Origin: Rhodobacteraceae bacterium (ex Bugula neritina AB1)
GTDB lineage: Bacteria > Pseudomonadota > Alphaproteobacteria > Rhodobacterales > Rhodobacteraceae
Length of the DNA: 64,000 nucleotides
Direction: 5' to 3'
Assembly (NCBI GenBank): GCA_001730095.1
Contig: MDLF01000063.1
Span: 124,001 to 188,000 of the forward strand
The notes under the pieces were generated by a model. It saw only the letters and a list, made by a program, of their open reading frames with translations. It made no database searches and was not told the DNA's origin. Each line of letters begins with the position of its first letter. Positions within the stretch are counted from its first letter, which is position 1. The translations under genes were made by a program, and so were the position numbers. Shown here one piece after another: positions 54,256 through 63,426 of the stretch.

Positions 54256-54906
54256 ATGGGTTTGCGCATTAATGACGTGGTTCCGGACTTCACTGCTGAA
54301 ACTGATCAGGGCAGCATTACCTTTCACGACTGGATCGGCGACAGCTGGGCGATTCTGTTTTCCCACCCCAAAGATTTCACCCCGGTCTGCACCACCGAGT
54401 TTTCAGCCGTTGCACAGCTGAATGACGAATGGGCCAAGCGCAACACAAAGGTCATCGGTGTTTCCGTCGATGGCGTAGAAGAGCACAAGGGCTGGAAGAA
54501 AGACATCGAAAGCTACGGCAATGCCGCAGCTGGCTTCCCGATCATCGCTGATGGCGGCCTGGAAGTGTCCAAACTGTATGACATGCTGCCTGCAGACGCC
54601 TATCTGCCTGACGGCCGCACCCCTGCAGACAGCGCCACCGTGCGGTCGGTCTTCATCATCGGTCCGGACAAGCAGCTGAAACTGTCGATGACCTATCCGA
54701 TGACCGTAGGCCGCAACTTTGCCGAGATCCTGCGGGCGCTGGATGGTCTGCAAATGTCGACCAAAGGCGTGGCCACTCCGGCCAACTGGGTGCCGGGCGA
54801 AGACGTGATCATCCCGCCTGCCGTGTCGAATGAAGATGCCAAAGCGAAGTTCGGCGCGTTCGAAACCGTCTTCCCCTACCTGCGCAAAACAAAAGCGCCG
54901 GAATAA
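54256..54906 (+). CDS. 1-Cys peroxiredoxin (Prx6 type)
   Basis: 216 residues. The peroxidatic Cys is in SHPKDFTPVCTTEF (about residue 47), and a long C-terminal part with VATPANWVPGEDVIIPP marks the Prx6 class. There is no resolving Cys. It removes H2O2 or organic peroxides in the cytoplasm. ATG follows AGGAGGAAAATGCC, a very good ribosome site, suggesting high expression. Confidence 0.95.
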   Translation: MGLRINDVVPDFTAETDQGSITFHDWIGDSWAILFSHPKDFTPVCTTEFSAVAQLNDEWAKRNTKVIGVSVDGVEEHKGWKKDIESYGNAAAGFPIIADGGLEVSKLYDMLPADAYLPDGRTPADSATVRSVFIIGPDKQLKLSMTYPMTVGRNFAEILRALDGLQMSTKGVATPANWVPGEDVIIPPAVSNEDAKAKFGAFETVFPYLRKTKAPE

Positions 54907-54917
54907 CACGCTCAAAC

Positions 54918-54957
54918 AGGCGGCTGCGCACGAGCTCCTGTGCAGCCGCCTTTGTTT
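54918..54957 (+). terminator. terminator after the peroxiredoxin gene
   Basis: AGGCGGCTGC and GCAGCCGCCT (ten-base arms) around 14 bases, then TTGTTT. The convergent gene at 54976 ends 19 bases further, so this may serve both. Confidence 0.8.
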
Positions 54958-54975
54958 CGACGGGACGCAGCCGTT

Positions 54976-56130
54976 TTAGACAGCCGGAAATCCCGGTGCT
55001 TTTTCGCGGCGGAGAGTTTCGGCTTCTTCGGTGATGGCAGCACCAAACGCCCCGTCCAGGCTGCGGGCAAAGCGGATGGTCGTTTCTGACCCTTTTTCGT
55101 CCAGCCAGCATGGGGATTTTTTCAGGAAAGCGGTTCCGAATAGACGGCGCATCAGTTCCGGTTGCACATAGCTGGCCCCCTGGAGCGCGACGGCAGTGAG
55201 CAAAAAATCTTTCAAAGCTTCAGCCGATGCCTTCTCTGCCAGAAGCCGGTCTCTGAGCGCGCTCAGCCGTGGGCGCTCCAGCAAAACCGCATTGCGGACA
55301 GCGTCTTGCAGCTCCTCTTGCGAAAATCCGGCCAGATGCTGGTCCAGAAGGCCAGGATCGCTGGTCATGCCATGGCTGTAACCACTGGACGTGATCCACT
55401 GGCTCAGGCCGATTTCTCCGCGGCGCACCGTCACCTTCTTGTCACTGGTCAGCGGGAAACGTTGCCAGAATTTGACAAATTTGGGGTCAGCCATCAACCG
55501 GCCCGACATCATCAGCGCAAAGGAACAATAGTGGAAATTCCGATGGGAGGTGCTGTAGCCCCATTGGATGCCCCGGAAATCCTCTGGATCCACACGAGGA
55601 TGGCCGTAATTCGATACCGCCCCGGTAAAGTCCAGCCCGGTCTTTTCCGCCTCCACCAGCCAGTCCTGCGCCCCTGGCAGCGGGAACCACGAAGAATCGT
55701 TGAGAAGAACCAGCCGGTCAATCTGCGCGGACCTCTCCTTTGCCAGCAAGATGCCGTCACGGTATCCACCAAAGTCGTAACCGTAATTGGGCCGTTCCAG
55801 GCACAGCCAGCACCGGTCCAGAATCTTGCTGCGGTCGCCGTCAGTAAGCGGCAAGTTTGAAACCACCAAAGGTGCATAGCCGCTGGAAACGAGGTATTTC
55901 AGAGCTTCGACATGCGACGCCAGAACACCCTGGCTGGGAAAAATAAGATAAACAGCAATCCGCGGATTAGGCGCCAGGCGGCCCACAGTGCACTGCGAGT
56001 TCTTGGCCAGAAACCAGTCGTAATACTTGTTGCCAAACAGGAAAGTCCCCACCCGGCTGGGCAAAAGCTTTAGCTGTGCCAGCGGGCGCTTCAGCTCTCT
56101 GGTAATCTTCCAAAGCGGGGGCAGTTTCAT
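54976..56130 (-). CDS. RgpF-type rhamnan synthesis protein
   Basis: 384 residues. Matches the RgpF family: IAVYLIFPSQGVLASHVEAL, NYGYDFGGYRDGI, RLVLLNDSSWFPLPG. These proteins participate in assembling rhamnose-containing or related surface polysaccharide; the catalytic role is poorly defined. It follows a glycosyltransferase gene by 51 bases in the same direction. Confidence 0.87.
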   Translation of the reverse strand: MKLPPLWKITRELKRPLAQLKLLPSRVGTFLFGNKYYDWFLAKNSQCTVGRLAPNPRIAVYLIFPSQGVLASHVEALKYLVSSGYAPLVVSNLPLTDGDRSKILDRCWLCLERPNYGYDFGGYRDGILLAKERSAQIDRLVLLNDSSWFPLPGAQDWLVEAEKTGLDFTGAVSNYGHPRVDPEDFRGIQWGYSTSHRNFHYCSFALMMSGRLMADPKFVKFWQRFPLTSDKKVTVRRGEIGLSQWITSSGYSHGMTSDPGLLDQHLAGFSQEELQDAVRNAVLLERPRLSALRDRLLAEKASAEALKDFLLTAVALQGASYVQPELMRRLFGTAFLKKSPCWLDEKGSETTIRFARSLDGAFGAAITEEAETLRREKAPGFPAV

Positions 56131-56181
56131 CTTCTCTGGCCTCTTATAGTCTTCCAGGATCTAGCGTTTTCAGGCCAGTTC

Positions 56182-57048
56182 TTAAATCCAGGGCGGCAGC
56201 CTGTCGGCAGTTTGAGCCTGGCAGCTGCTGAGGATCGCGCGAAAGTAATACCAAGCCTTCGCCCGCTTGCGCGCCGACAGGAGGTTGAGCGGCGATATCA
56301 GCTGCAACGCGGCCTCTCCAAGTGCCCGCAGGAACCCAAATCTCTGACCATGCTTGCGCGCCGCGTAGACCCGCGACTGCCCCATATACCACGCTTTCAG
56401 TGCCGCTGTTTTGGCGGAACGTTCGGTGGAATGCCCCAGCAAATGCCGGACTTGCGCAGCATAGACATACCGCAACGGACCGCACTCTGATTTCAGGCGC
56501 AAGCTCAGATCATCGTCTTCGTGAAACAGGAATATCTTGGGGTCGAACCCCCCAACCTGTTCAAAGGCGGAACGGCGCACCAACAGCGCCCCGCCGGAAA
56601 GAACCGGCACTTCCCCGTCCTGTTTGGCGGCATCGCGGCCCAGCCAAAGTGATCTGGGGATCAACTTGCTCCGGCGCTTGAAGAACAGCGACCCATCTCC
56701 TTTGATGATGCGTGTGTTGAACGCAGAAGCTTCCGGATGGATGTCAGCAGCCATCAGCAGTTGCTCCAGCGTGTCAGGAAACAGCTCGGCGTCCGGATTT
56801 ACGAAAAACAGGAATTCGGTATCCGCCTGCGCAGCCCCCTGGTTGCAGGCGCGGCCAAAGCCGGTGTTTTCAGAATTGGCAATGAAGCGGGCGCCATGTT
56901 CGGCGGCCAGAGCCCGGGTTTTTTCCGCATCCCGTGACGCATTGTCGACCAGAACAACGGGGACTCCGGCTGGAATAGAGCGCAGCAGCTGCGCTGCGAT
57001 TTCCGACGAATTGAACGTCACCGTGATGATGGAAATACGGGAAGTCAT
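56182..57048 (-). CDS. family 2 glycosyltransferase (rhamnosyltransferase-like)
   Basis: 288 residues from ATG 57048. GT-A fold: ISIITVTFNSSEIAAQLL, VLVDNASRD, ENTGFGRACNQGA, the DxD equivalent FVNPDAELFPD and the FLFHEDDDLSLRL motif (about 185-197) seen in rhamnosyltransferases. Transfers a sugar from an NDP donor onto a glycan. A longer frame would overlap the 3' end of pnp. Confidence 0.9.
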   Translation of the reverse strand: MTSRISIITVTFNSSEIAAQLLRSIPAGVPVVLVDNASRDAEKTRALAAEHGARFIANSENTGFGRACNQGAAQADTEFLFFVNPDAELFPDTLEQLLMAADIHPEASAFNTRIIKGDGSLFFKRRSKLIPRSLWLGRDAAKQDGEVPVLSGGALLVRRSAFEQVGGFDPKIFLFHEDDDLSLRLKSECGPLRYVYAAQVRHLLGHSTERSAKTAALKAWYMGQSRVYAARKHGQRFGFLRALGEAALQLISPLNLLSARKRAKAWYYFRAILSSCQAQTADRLPPWI

Positions 57049-57083
57049 AAGCTGGCTCACAAGTGTCCCGGCAGAAATTGAAT

Positions 57084-57116
57084 AGCCCGGGGCGCACTTC
57101 AGGCGCGCCCCGGGCT
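57084..57116 (-). terminator. hairpin after pnp
   Basis: A perfect 12-base stem (AGCCCGGGGCGC) with a nine-base loop, 21 bases past the pnp stop. T-run is weak (ATTCAATTT on the minus strand), so it may only partly stop transcription or protect the end. Confidence 0.6.
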
Positions 57117-57136
57117 TATGTGCGGTCAGAGAGGAA

Positions 57137-59281
57137 TTAGTCCTGCTCTGCCTTTTCTCTTTTCTCCGGCGCGATTTCTTCGCCAGTCTCCTGATCGACA
57201 ATCTTCATCGACAGGCGGACCTTGCCGCGGTCATCAAAGCCCAGAAGTTTCACTTTCACTTCCTGGCCTTCCTTCAGGACGTCCGAAGGATGGTTCAGGC
57301 GGCGGTTTTCGATCTGGGAAACATGCACCAGGCCGTCGCGTTTGCCGAAGAAGTTCACGAAGGCGCCGAAGTCGACGATCTTCACAACCTTGCCGGTGTA
57401 GACCTGGCCCTCTTCCGGCTCTGCCACGATCGAATAGATCATGTCATAGGCCTTCTTGATGGCTTCGCCGTTCGGGCTGGCGATCTTGATCACGCCATCG
57501 TCGTTGATGTCGACCTTGGCGCCGGACACTTCAACGATCTCGCGGATCACCTTACCGCCGGAACCGATCACTTCACGGATCTTGTCGGTCGGAATCTGCA
57601 TGGTCTCGATGCGCGGAGCGTGGACCGAGAATTCGGACGCTTCGGTCAGGGCTTTGCTCATCTCGCCGAGGATGTGGATACGGCCGTCTTTGGCTTGGGC
57701 CAGGGCTTTCTCCATGATCTCGGGCGTGATGCCTGCAACCTTGATGTCCATCTGCAGCGAGGTGATGCCGTTTTCGGTACCCGCCACTTTGAAGTCCATG
57801 TCGCCCAGGTGGTCTTCGTCACCCAGAATGTCGGACAGGATCGCGTAGGAGCCGTCGTCTTCCAGGATCAGACCCATCGCAACACCGGCGACCGGTGCTT
57901 TCAGCGGCACACCCGCATCCATCATCGACAGCGAGCCGCCGCAGACAGAAGCCATCGAGGAGGAGCCGTTGGATTCGGTGATCTCGGAGACCACGCGCAC
58001 GGTGTAAGGGAAGTCGGTCGGAGCCGGCAGAACCGCCTGCAGCGCACGCCAGGCCAGCTTGCCGTGGCCGATTTCGCGGCGGCCCGGAGACCCGACACGG
58101 CCGACTTCACCAACCGAATACGGCGGAAAGTTGTAGTGCAGCAGGAAGTTGGATTTGAAGTTGCCATGCAGCGCGTCGATGAACTGCTCGTCATCGCCGG
58201 TACCCAGCGTGGTCACAACCAGGCCCTGGGTCTCGCCACGGGTGAACAGGGCAGAACCATGGGTCCGCGGCAGCAGGCCGGTTTCCGAGACGATGTCACG
58301 GATCTCGTCGGTCTTGCGGCCGTCGATACGCTTGCCGGTTTTGACAACGTCACCGCGCAGGATGCCGGCTTCCAGCTTCTTCAGCGCGGAACCGAGGTTC
58401 GCATCTTCCAGCTGTTCTTCGCTCAGCGCTGCCTTGATGGTTTCGCGGGCAGCGGCAACAGCGGCGGTGCGCTCTTGCTTGTCTGCGACAGCGAAGGCCG
58501 CGCGCATATCTGCGTCGCCTGCAGCTTTCACGGCTTCATACAGCTCGGAATAGTCCGGCGGAGTGAAGTCGAAGGGCTCGTTTGCGGCTTCTTCGGCCAG
58601 CGAGATGATCAGGTCGATCACCGGCTGGATCTGCTCATGCGCAAATTTCACCGCACCCAGCATCTCAGCTTCGGTCAGTTCGTAAGCTTCCGATTCCACC
58701 ATCATCACGGCGTCTTTGGTGCCGGCAACAACCAGATCCAGACGCTGTTCGGGGTTCAGGCGCAGATCCTGCATGTCGTCGACGGTCGGGTTCAGCACGT
58801 ATTCGCCGTCCTCGAAACCAACACGGCAGCCTGCGATCGGACCCATGAACGGCGCGCCCGACAGGGTCAGCGCAGCGGAGGCAGCAATCATCGCAACCAT
58901 GTCCGGGTCATTGACCAGATCGTGGCTCAGCACGGTGCACATCACCAGAACTTCGTTCTTGAAGCCGGGGACGAACAGCGGGCGGATCGGACGGTCGATC
59001 AGACGCGCAGTCAGGGTTTCTTTTTCGGTCGGGCGCGCTTCGCGCTTGAAGAAGCCGCCGGGCACCTTGCCCGCAGCATAGTATTTTTCCTGGTAGTGCA
59101 CGGTCAGCGGGAAGAAGTCCTGGCCAGGCTTCTGCTGACGGGCAAAGGTCACGTTGGCCATGACCGAGGTTTCGCCCAGGGTGGCAATCACGGAGCCATC
59201 CGCCTGGCGAGCAACCTTGCCGGTTTCCAGAGTGAGCGTTTCCTCGCCCCACTGCATCGATTTTTTCGAAACGTTAAACAT
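57137..59281 (-). CDS. pnp: polyribonucleotide nucleotidyltransferase
   Basis: 714 residues, full length. 3'-5' phosphorolytic exoribonuclease of the RNA degradosome. Two RNase PH domains ([20 protein letters not shown] at start; [15 protein letters not shown] in second, about 405), then KH with [15 protein letters not shown] and S1 with [19 protein letters not shown]. Usually downstream of rpsO; here it is 9 kb away and upstream in the direction of transcription. Confidence 0.97.
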   Translation of the reverse strand: MFNVSKKSMQWGEETLTLETGKVARQADGSVIATLGETSVMANVTFARQQKPGQDFFPLTVHYQEKYYAAGKVPGGFFKREARPTEKETLTARLIDRPIRPLFVPGFKNEVLVMCTVLSHDLVNDPDMVAMIAASAALTLSGAPFMGPIAGCRVGFEDGEYVLNPTVDDMQDLRLNPEQRLDLVVAGTKDAVMMVESEAYELTEAEMLGAVKFAHEQIQPVIDLIISLAEEAANEPFDFTPPDYSELYEAVKAAGDADMRAAFAVADKQERTAAVAAARETIKAALSEEQLEDANLGSALKKLEAGILRGDVVKTGKRIDGRKTDEIRDIVSETGLLPRTHGSALFTRGETQGLVVTTLGTGDDEQFIDALHGNFKSNFLLHYNFPPYSVGEVGRVGSPGRREIGHGKLAWRALQAVLPAPTDFPYTVRVVSEITESNGSSSMASVCGGSLSMMDAGVPLKAPVAGVAMGLILEDDGSYAILSDILGDEDHLGDMDFKVAGTENGITSLQMDIKVAGITPEIMEKALAQAKDGRIHILGEMSKALTEASEFSVHAPRIETMQIPTDKIREVIGSGGKVIREIVEVSGAKVDINDDGVIKIASPNGEAIKKAYDMIYSIVAEPEEGQVYTGKVVKIVDFGAFVNFFGKRDGLVHVSQIENRRLNHPSDVLKEGQEVKVKLLGFDDRGKVRLSMKIVDQETGEEIAPEKREKAEQD

Positions 59282-59526
59282 CTAGCGTATCCTAATTGGG
59301 AGCACTCCCGGCCCTCCGGGTCTCCCGTTTGCGTGGCGGCTTCATTGCCGCCGGCCCCACCTATCTTTCTTTCGCGTGCCGGGGCCCTGGCACATCGTCT
59401 CAGACATGCCCGCCCTTACAGGAGTTTCAGATAAAATGGAAGGGCAAGCGGCAGCGCGCCGAAGCCCTAGGTGGCGGCGCGCAGTGCAAGAGCTACAGGC
59501 AGGCGCTGAACTGCGCCTGCACCGCA
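59282..59526. other. gap between pnp and the M16 peptidase gene
   Basis: 245 bases, GC-rich with no supported open frame. It must carry the pnp promoter, though I see no clear -35/-10 pair. Confidence 0.4.
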
Positions 59527-60846
59527 TCAATTGGTGGATTCCAGGCCCTCAGGACGGCCTGCGATGGTAAAATGCAGCCCGTCCGGATCAAGGAAATCAG
59601 CGGCCAGCCGCTTCACGTCTTCCAGTGTGACGGCGTTTATCCGGTCATTGCGGGTTTTCACGTAGCTGATCGGGAGATCATCCATCTGCATGCCCGCCAG
59701 AATCGAAGCAATACGGCTGTTCCCATCGAACCGCAGCGGATAGGCGCCGGTCAGATAAGTCTGAGCATCCCTCAATTCCTGAGCTGTCACCCCGTCCTCT
59801 GCCATACGGCGCCATTCTGCGCGGATCACCTCCACAGCCTCAGCCATCTTGCCATTGGCAGAGGCAACCGACCCCATATAAACCGCCGCAAGATCGCGCG
59901 GCACGAGATAGGAATACACACCGTAGGTCAGCCCACGTTTTTCCCGGACCTCTGCCATCAGCCGGGTTTCAAAAGAGCCACCACCCAGGATCTGGTTCAT
60001 CACAAAGGCGGTGAAAAAATCCGGATGCTCCCGCTCGATACCCTTTTGGCCAAACAGCGCAACTGATTGCGGGGTTTCGAAATCAACGACAGTCACGCCG
60101 CCCTCAATCATCACTTCTGCAGGGCCGGGAATCGGCGCGCCATTATCCTTTAGCGCGCCCAGAAGGTCGTCCAGCAAATCACCAAGCTCATCAGCTGTGA
60201 TATCACCGACAGCACTGACATAGAGCCGGTCACGGGCAAACACCGCCTCATATGCGTCAAAGATGTCCTGGCGGCTCAGTGCTGCGACAGTTTCCAATGT
60301 GCCCTTGCCATTGCTGCCATAGGGATGATCACCATAGGCCATTCTGGCAAAAGCGAGGCCCGCAATGTCGCTTGGGCTTTTGGCATCAGAGCGAAGCCCC
60401 GCCAGCACTTGGGCCCGAACCCGGTCCAAGGCATCCTGATCGAACCGCGGCTCAAAAAGAGTCTGACGCAGCAGTTCAACAACATCGTCGCGGTTTTCCG
60501 TCAGGAAGCGGGCGGATATGGAAACCGAATCCCTGTCAGCGTCGTAACTGAACTCAGCCGCAAGGGATTCCAGCGCGCGTGCATACTCTTGCGCAGGCAG
60601 ATCGCCAGAGCCCTCCTCCAGCAGCCCTGTCATCAGATAGACTCCGCCGCGTTTGCCCGGCGCATCCAGCGAGGTACCGCCGCGGAAGCCCAGCTCCAAT
60701 GCGGCAAAGGGTATTGAGTGATCCTCTACCAGCCAGGCCGTAATGCCGCCAGGAGAGGTGACTTCCTGGATCTTGATTTCAGCCCAGGCAGGCAGCGCCA
60801 GAAGCCATGCGAACAGGGCAGCTGAGATGAACTTCAACAGGGTCAT
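59527..60846 (-). CDS. M16 peptidase homologue, catalytically degenerate subunit
   Basis: 439 residues. Signal peptide to about residue 22 (FAWLLALPAWA). The family HxxEH metal site is not present; the corresponding stretch reads VYLMTGLLEEGSGD. The C-terminal half carries the R/Y-type motif REKRGLTYGVYSYLV that helps hold substrate. It would pair with the active subunit encoded just before it (ATGA overlap at 60843-60846). Confidence 0.91.
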   Translation of the reverse strand: MTLLKFISAALFAWLLALPAWAEIKIQEVTSPGGITAWLVEDHSIPFAALELGFRGGTSLDAPGKRGGVYLMTGLLEEGSGDLPAQEYARALESLAAEFSYDADRDSVSISARFLTENRDDVVELLRQTLFEPRFDQDALDRVRAQVLAGLRSDAKSPSDIAGLAFARMAYGDHPYGSNGKGTLETVAALSRQDIFDAYEAVFARDRLYVSAVGDITADELGDLLDDLLGALKDNGAPIPGPAEVMIEGGVTVVDFETPQSVALFGQKGIEREHPDFFTAFVMNQILGGGSFETRLMAEVREKRGLTYGVYSYLVPRDLAAVYMGSVASANGKMAEAVEVIRAEWRRMAEDGVTAQELRDAQTYLTGAYPLRFDGNSRIASILAGMQMDDLPISYVKTRNDRINAVTLEDVKRLAADFLDPDGLHFTIAGRPEGLESTN

Positions 60847-62186
60847 TGGGTCACCTCCTGGCTGCGCGTCATCCATCCCGTCACCGAGGTTTCCGGTCGC
60901 AGGACTTCATTTGCGGCGGCGATGATTTCGTCCGCCGTGACCGATTGGAGGATCTTCGGCCAATCCTGCACATCCTGCACCGTCAACCCGATGCTGAGCG
61001 CCCGGCCGTAGCGGTTGGCGATGCCATTCACGTTGTCGCGGTCATAAATTTCGGCAGCGCGCAGTTGCAACTTGATCCGTTCCAACTGGGCTTCATCCAC
61101 GCCTTCCTCCAGGAAACGCGCAATAGTGCTGTCTAGGGCTGCCTCTGCCTGCTCCATGCTGGTGCCTTCGGCAGGCACAATCAGCAGGGTGAACGCTGTA
61201 TCATCAAGCGTGCTGCCGGAATAGAATGCACCGGAGTAGACCGCAACCTGCTGGTCGAATTGCAGCGCATTCGCCAGGAAGGACGTATTACCGCCGCCCA
61301 GAAGTTCCGCCAGCAGGAACAGTGCTGCAGCTTTCTGCTGATCGCCACTGTCCCGTTCTGGCGCCAGATAGGACCGCTGCACATAAGGCTGTGCCACGCG
61401 CGGATCCTCATAGGTCAAGCGGCGCGCAGCTGTCTGCGGCGGCTCCTGACTGCGAAACCGCTCCGGCAGATCCGGATTGGCGGGGATCACCCCATAATAC
61501 TTCTCGGCCAGTGCCTTGACCTCATCCGGCTGCACATCGCCCGAAACCACCAGAATTGCGTTATTGGGGGCATAGTAGGTCTGGTAGAATGACAGCGCAT
61601 CCCCCATGTCCAGGCTCTCCATTTCATGGCGCCAGCCGATCACCGGCTGGCCGTACCGGTGGTTCAGGTACTGCACCGCCTGCAGCTGCTCTCGGAACAG
61701 CGCCACGGGATCGTTGTCTGTACGCTGATTACGCTCCTCCAGAATGACCTCGCGCTCGGTGACGATGTCCTCCTCGCTGAGGCGGAGATTGGTCATCCGG
61801 TCGCTTTCCATCTGCATCATCAGCTCCAGACGGTCAGCCGCGACGCGCTGGAAATAGGCCGTGTAGTCATAGCTGGTGAAAGCGTTGTCCTGGCCGCCAT
61901 TGGCACGCACTGTCGCCGAAAGCTCCCCCGGGGCCAGCTTGTCGGTCCCCTTGAACAAAAGATGTTCGAGAAAATGCGCAACACCTGATTGGCCCGGCGG
62001 CTCGTCTGCAGAGCCTGCACGATACCACACCATCTGCTGTACTACCGGCACGCGGTGATCTTCGACCACAACCACATCCATACCGTTGCTCAGGGTAAAG
62101 GAAGTGACTGTTTGTTCGTCCGCCTGCGCGGGTGAAGACAGGGCTGCGATTACCGCTGCGGCGGCCAATGTGATCCTCTGGATCAT
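60843..62186 (-). CDS. M16 zinc peptidase, active subunit
   Basis: 447 residues. Signal peptide to about residue 22 (AVIAALSSPAQA). Zinc motif HFLEH in SGVAHFLEHLLFKGTD (about 76-80) and a second glutamate further on. Periplasmic. With the following degenerate subunit it forms the typical two-chain M16B enzyme degrading peptides. ATG 62186 follows TTTGGAGGATG. Confidence 0.93.
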   Translation of the reverse strand: MIQRITLAAAAVIAALSSPAQADEQTVTSFTLSNGMDVVVVEDHRVPVVQQMVWYRAGSADEPPGQSGVAHFLEHLLFKGTDKLAPGELSATVRANGGQDNAFTSYDYTAYFQRVAADRLELMMQMESDRMTNLRLSEEDIVTEREVILEERNQRTDNDPVALFREQLQAVQYLNHRYGQPVIGWRHEMESLDMGDALSFYQTYYAPNNAILVVSGDVQPDEVKALAEKYYGVIPANPDLPERFRSQEPPQTAARRLTYEDPRVAQPYVQRSYLAPERDSGDQQKAAALFLLAELLGGGNTSFLANALQFDQQVAVYSGAFYSGSTLDDTAFTLLIVPAEGTSMEQAEAALDSTIARFLEEGVDEAQLERIKLQLRAAEIYDRDNVNGIANRYGRALSIGLTVQDVQDWPKILQSVTADEIIAAANEVLRPETSVTGWMTRSQEVTQ

Positions 62187-62352
62187 CTGGCATCCTCCAA
62201 ATTCTGCATCCTTGCCTTTGCCCAGGCCGGTGCTGTTACTGCTCTTTTAGCTTATAGCAGCCACAAATGGCTGCGCTTTGCCAGCAGAAAGACTGCTGTC
62301 AACCTACGCTGCTGCTGGCGTCTTGCAAGATTAGCTGGCAGAAAAGTGAGGA

Positions 62353-62874
62353 TCAGGACTCTTCTTCAGGCGGGGAAGATGGTGTCGCTGCACCAGCCTT
62401 GCGAAATTGTTCGCTGACAGCAAACGGGTCGATGCTCTGTTTCTTGTAGAGCTGTTCGTATCGGTCAACAGGAACAATCTTAATCCGGCCAAGGTTGCGG
62501 TTGCGATGCCTGAATTTTGCATCTGCAGCAGACAGATTTTCCCGGATTTCCGGCTCAACACCATACCGGCTAGAGGCGGTGACAAGCGCGGCATCGCCCG
62601 ACGGGATACCGCTTGTCGCAGCCAATGCAGCCGGTTTTCCGCCCAAAGCAACAACCGCCTCGCCCTGTGGGTTCGGGTCGGTCAGGTTGCTGCCGCCAGG
62701 CGTCGGTGTCGGCAGGCTGCTGTAGTTTTCCGGTGCGCTTAGCGGATTGGTTGGCAGGACCAGGAACTCATCCGGACCGCTGCCCGGCTTCTGAAGAACA
62801 CGTAGTCCTTTCTTGGCACAGCCGGACACCGCCAGCGCGCAAGCCAGAACTATCACTCCGAACGGGATCTTCAT
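62353..62874 (-). CDS. DUF3035 lipoprotein
   Basis: 173 residues. Signal with lipobox LAVSGC, so Cys19 would be lipidated after export; then a proline-rich low-complexity middle and a basic RHRNRNLGRIKIVPVD region. Function unknown. It lies right after lspA, whose product cleaves such signal peptides, on the same strand. AGGAG precedes the ATG. Confidence 0.85.
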   Translation of the reverse strand: MKIPFGVIVLACALAVSGCAKKGLRVLQKPGSGPDEFLVLPTNPLSAPENYSSLPTPTPGGSNLTDPNPQGEAVVALGGKPAALAATSGIPSGDAALVTASSRYGVEPEIRENLSAADAKFRHRNRNLGRIKIVPVDRYEQLYKKQSIDPFAVSEQFRKAGAATPSSPPEEES

Positions 62875-62930
62875 CGCCCCAAAACTCCTGCCTGTTTCCC
62901 AGCGCTTTTAACGCAATTGCCCAGCGAGGT

Positions 62931-63413
62931 CTACGCAGGCTTTTCGCGGCGCCCGTCATAGAAAATCAAACCGGCTGCGCCGCCAAAGATGAAGACATCC
63001 GCAACGTTGAACACAAACGGATTCTGAATACCGCAGCAAGATGTGTTCAGAAAATCCAGCACATATCCGTAGAGCAGCCTGTCTGCGACATTGCCTAAGG
63101 CACCGCCGATCACCAAACCGGCCGACAGCTGCATGCCAATGGATTTGGTCTGCCCGCGCAGAATCCATACTGCCAGGGCAGAACAAATCGCCAGGGTCAG
63201 CCCGATCAGGATCCAGCGCGCGCTGTCATCACCTCCGCCGAACAGGCCGAAATTGATGCCTGTATTCTCGCCGTAGCGAAAATTGAGAAACGGTGGCAGC
63301 ACGTCGATCCGGTGGCGCTGGTCCAGCCCCATCCAGTGGATCACCAGGTATTTGCTGGCCTGATCCGCCAGGAAAGAAAAGGCTGCGCCCCAAATCATCC
63401 AACGTGCTGCCAT
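62931..63413 (-). CDS. lspA: lipoprotein signal peptidase
   Basis: 160 residues, four membrane helices. The two catalytic aspartates are in GALGNVADRLLYGYVLDFL and FNVADVFIFGGAA. It cleaves prolipoproteins in the inner membrane. ATG 63413 chosen as the family start, 13 bases after purH stop. Shares an operon with purH and the DUF3035 gene. Confidence 0.94.
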   Translation of the reverse strand: MAARWMIWGAAFSFLADQASKYLVIHWMGLDQRHRIDVLPPFLNFRYGENTGINFGLFGGGDDSARWILIGLTLAICSALAVWILRGQTKSIGMQLSAGLVIGGALGNVADRLLYGYVLDFLNTSCCGIQNPFVFNVADVFIFGGAAGLIFYDGRREKPA

Positions 63414-63426
63414 TGTTTCGCTCTGC

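Noticed and set aside
57290-59434. 714-codon open frame antisense to pnp
   Set aside because: It mirrors pnp almost exactly, has a His/Val/Gln-rich composition typical of an antisense shadow and no ribosome site.
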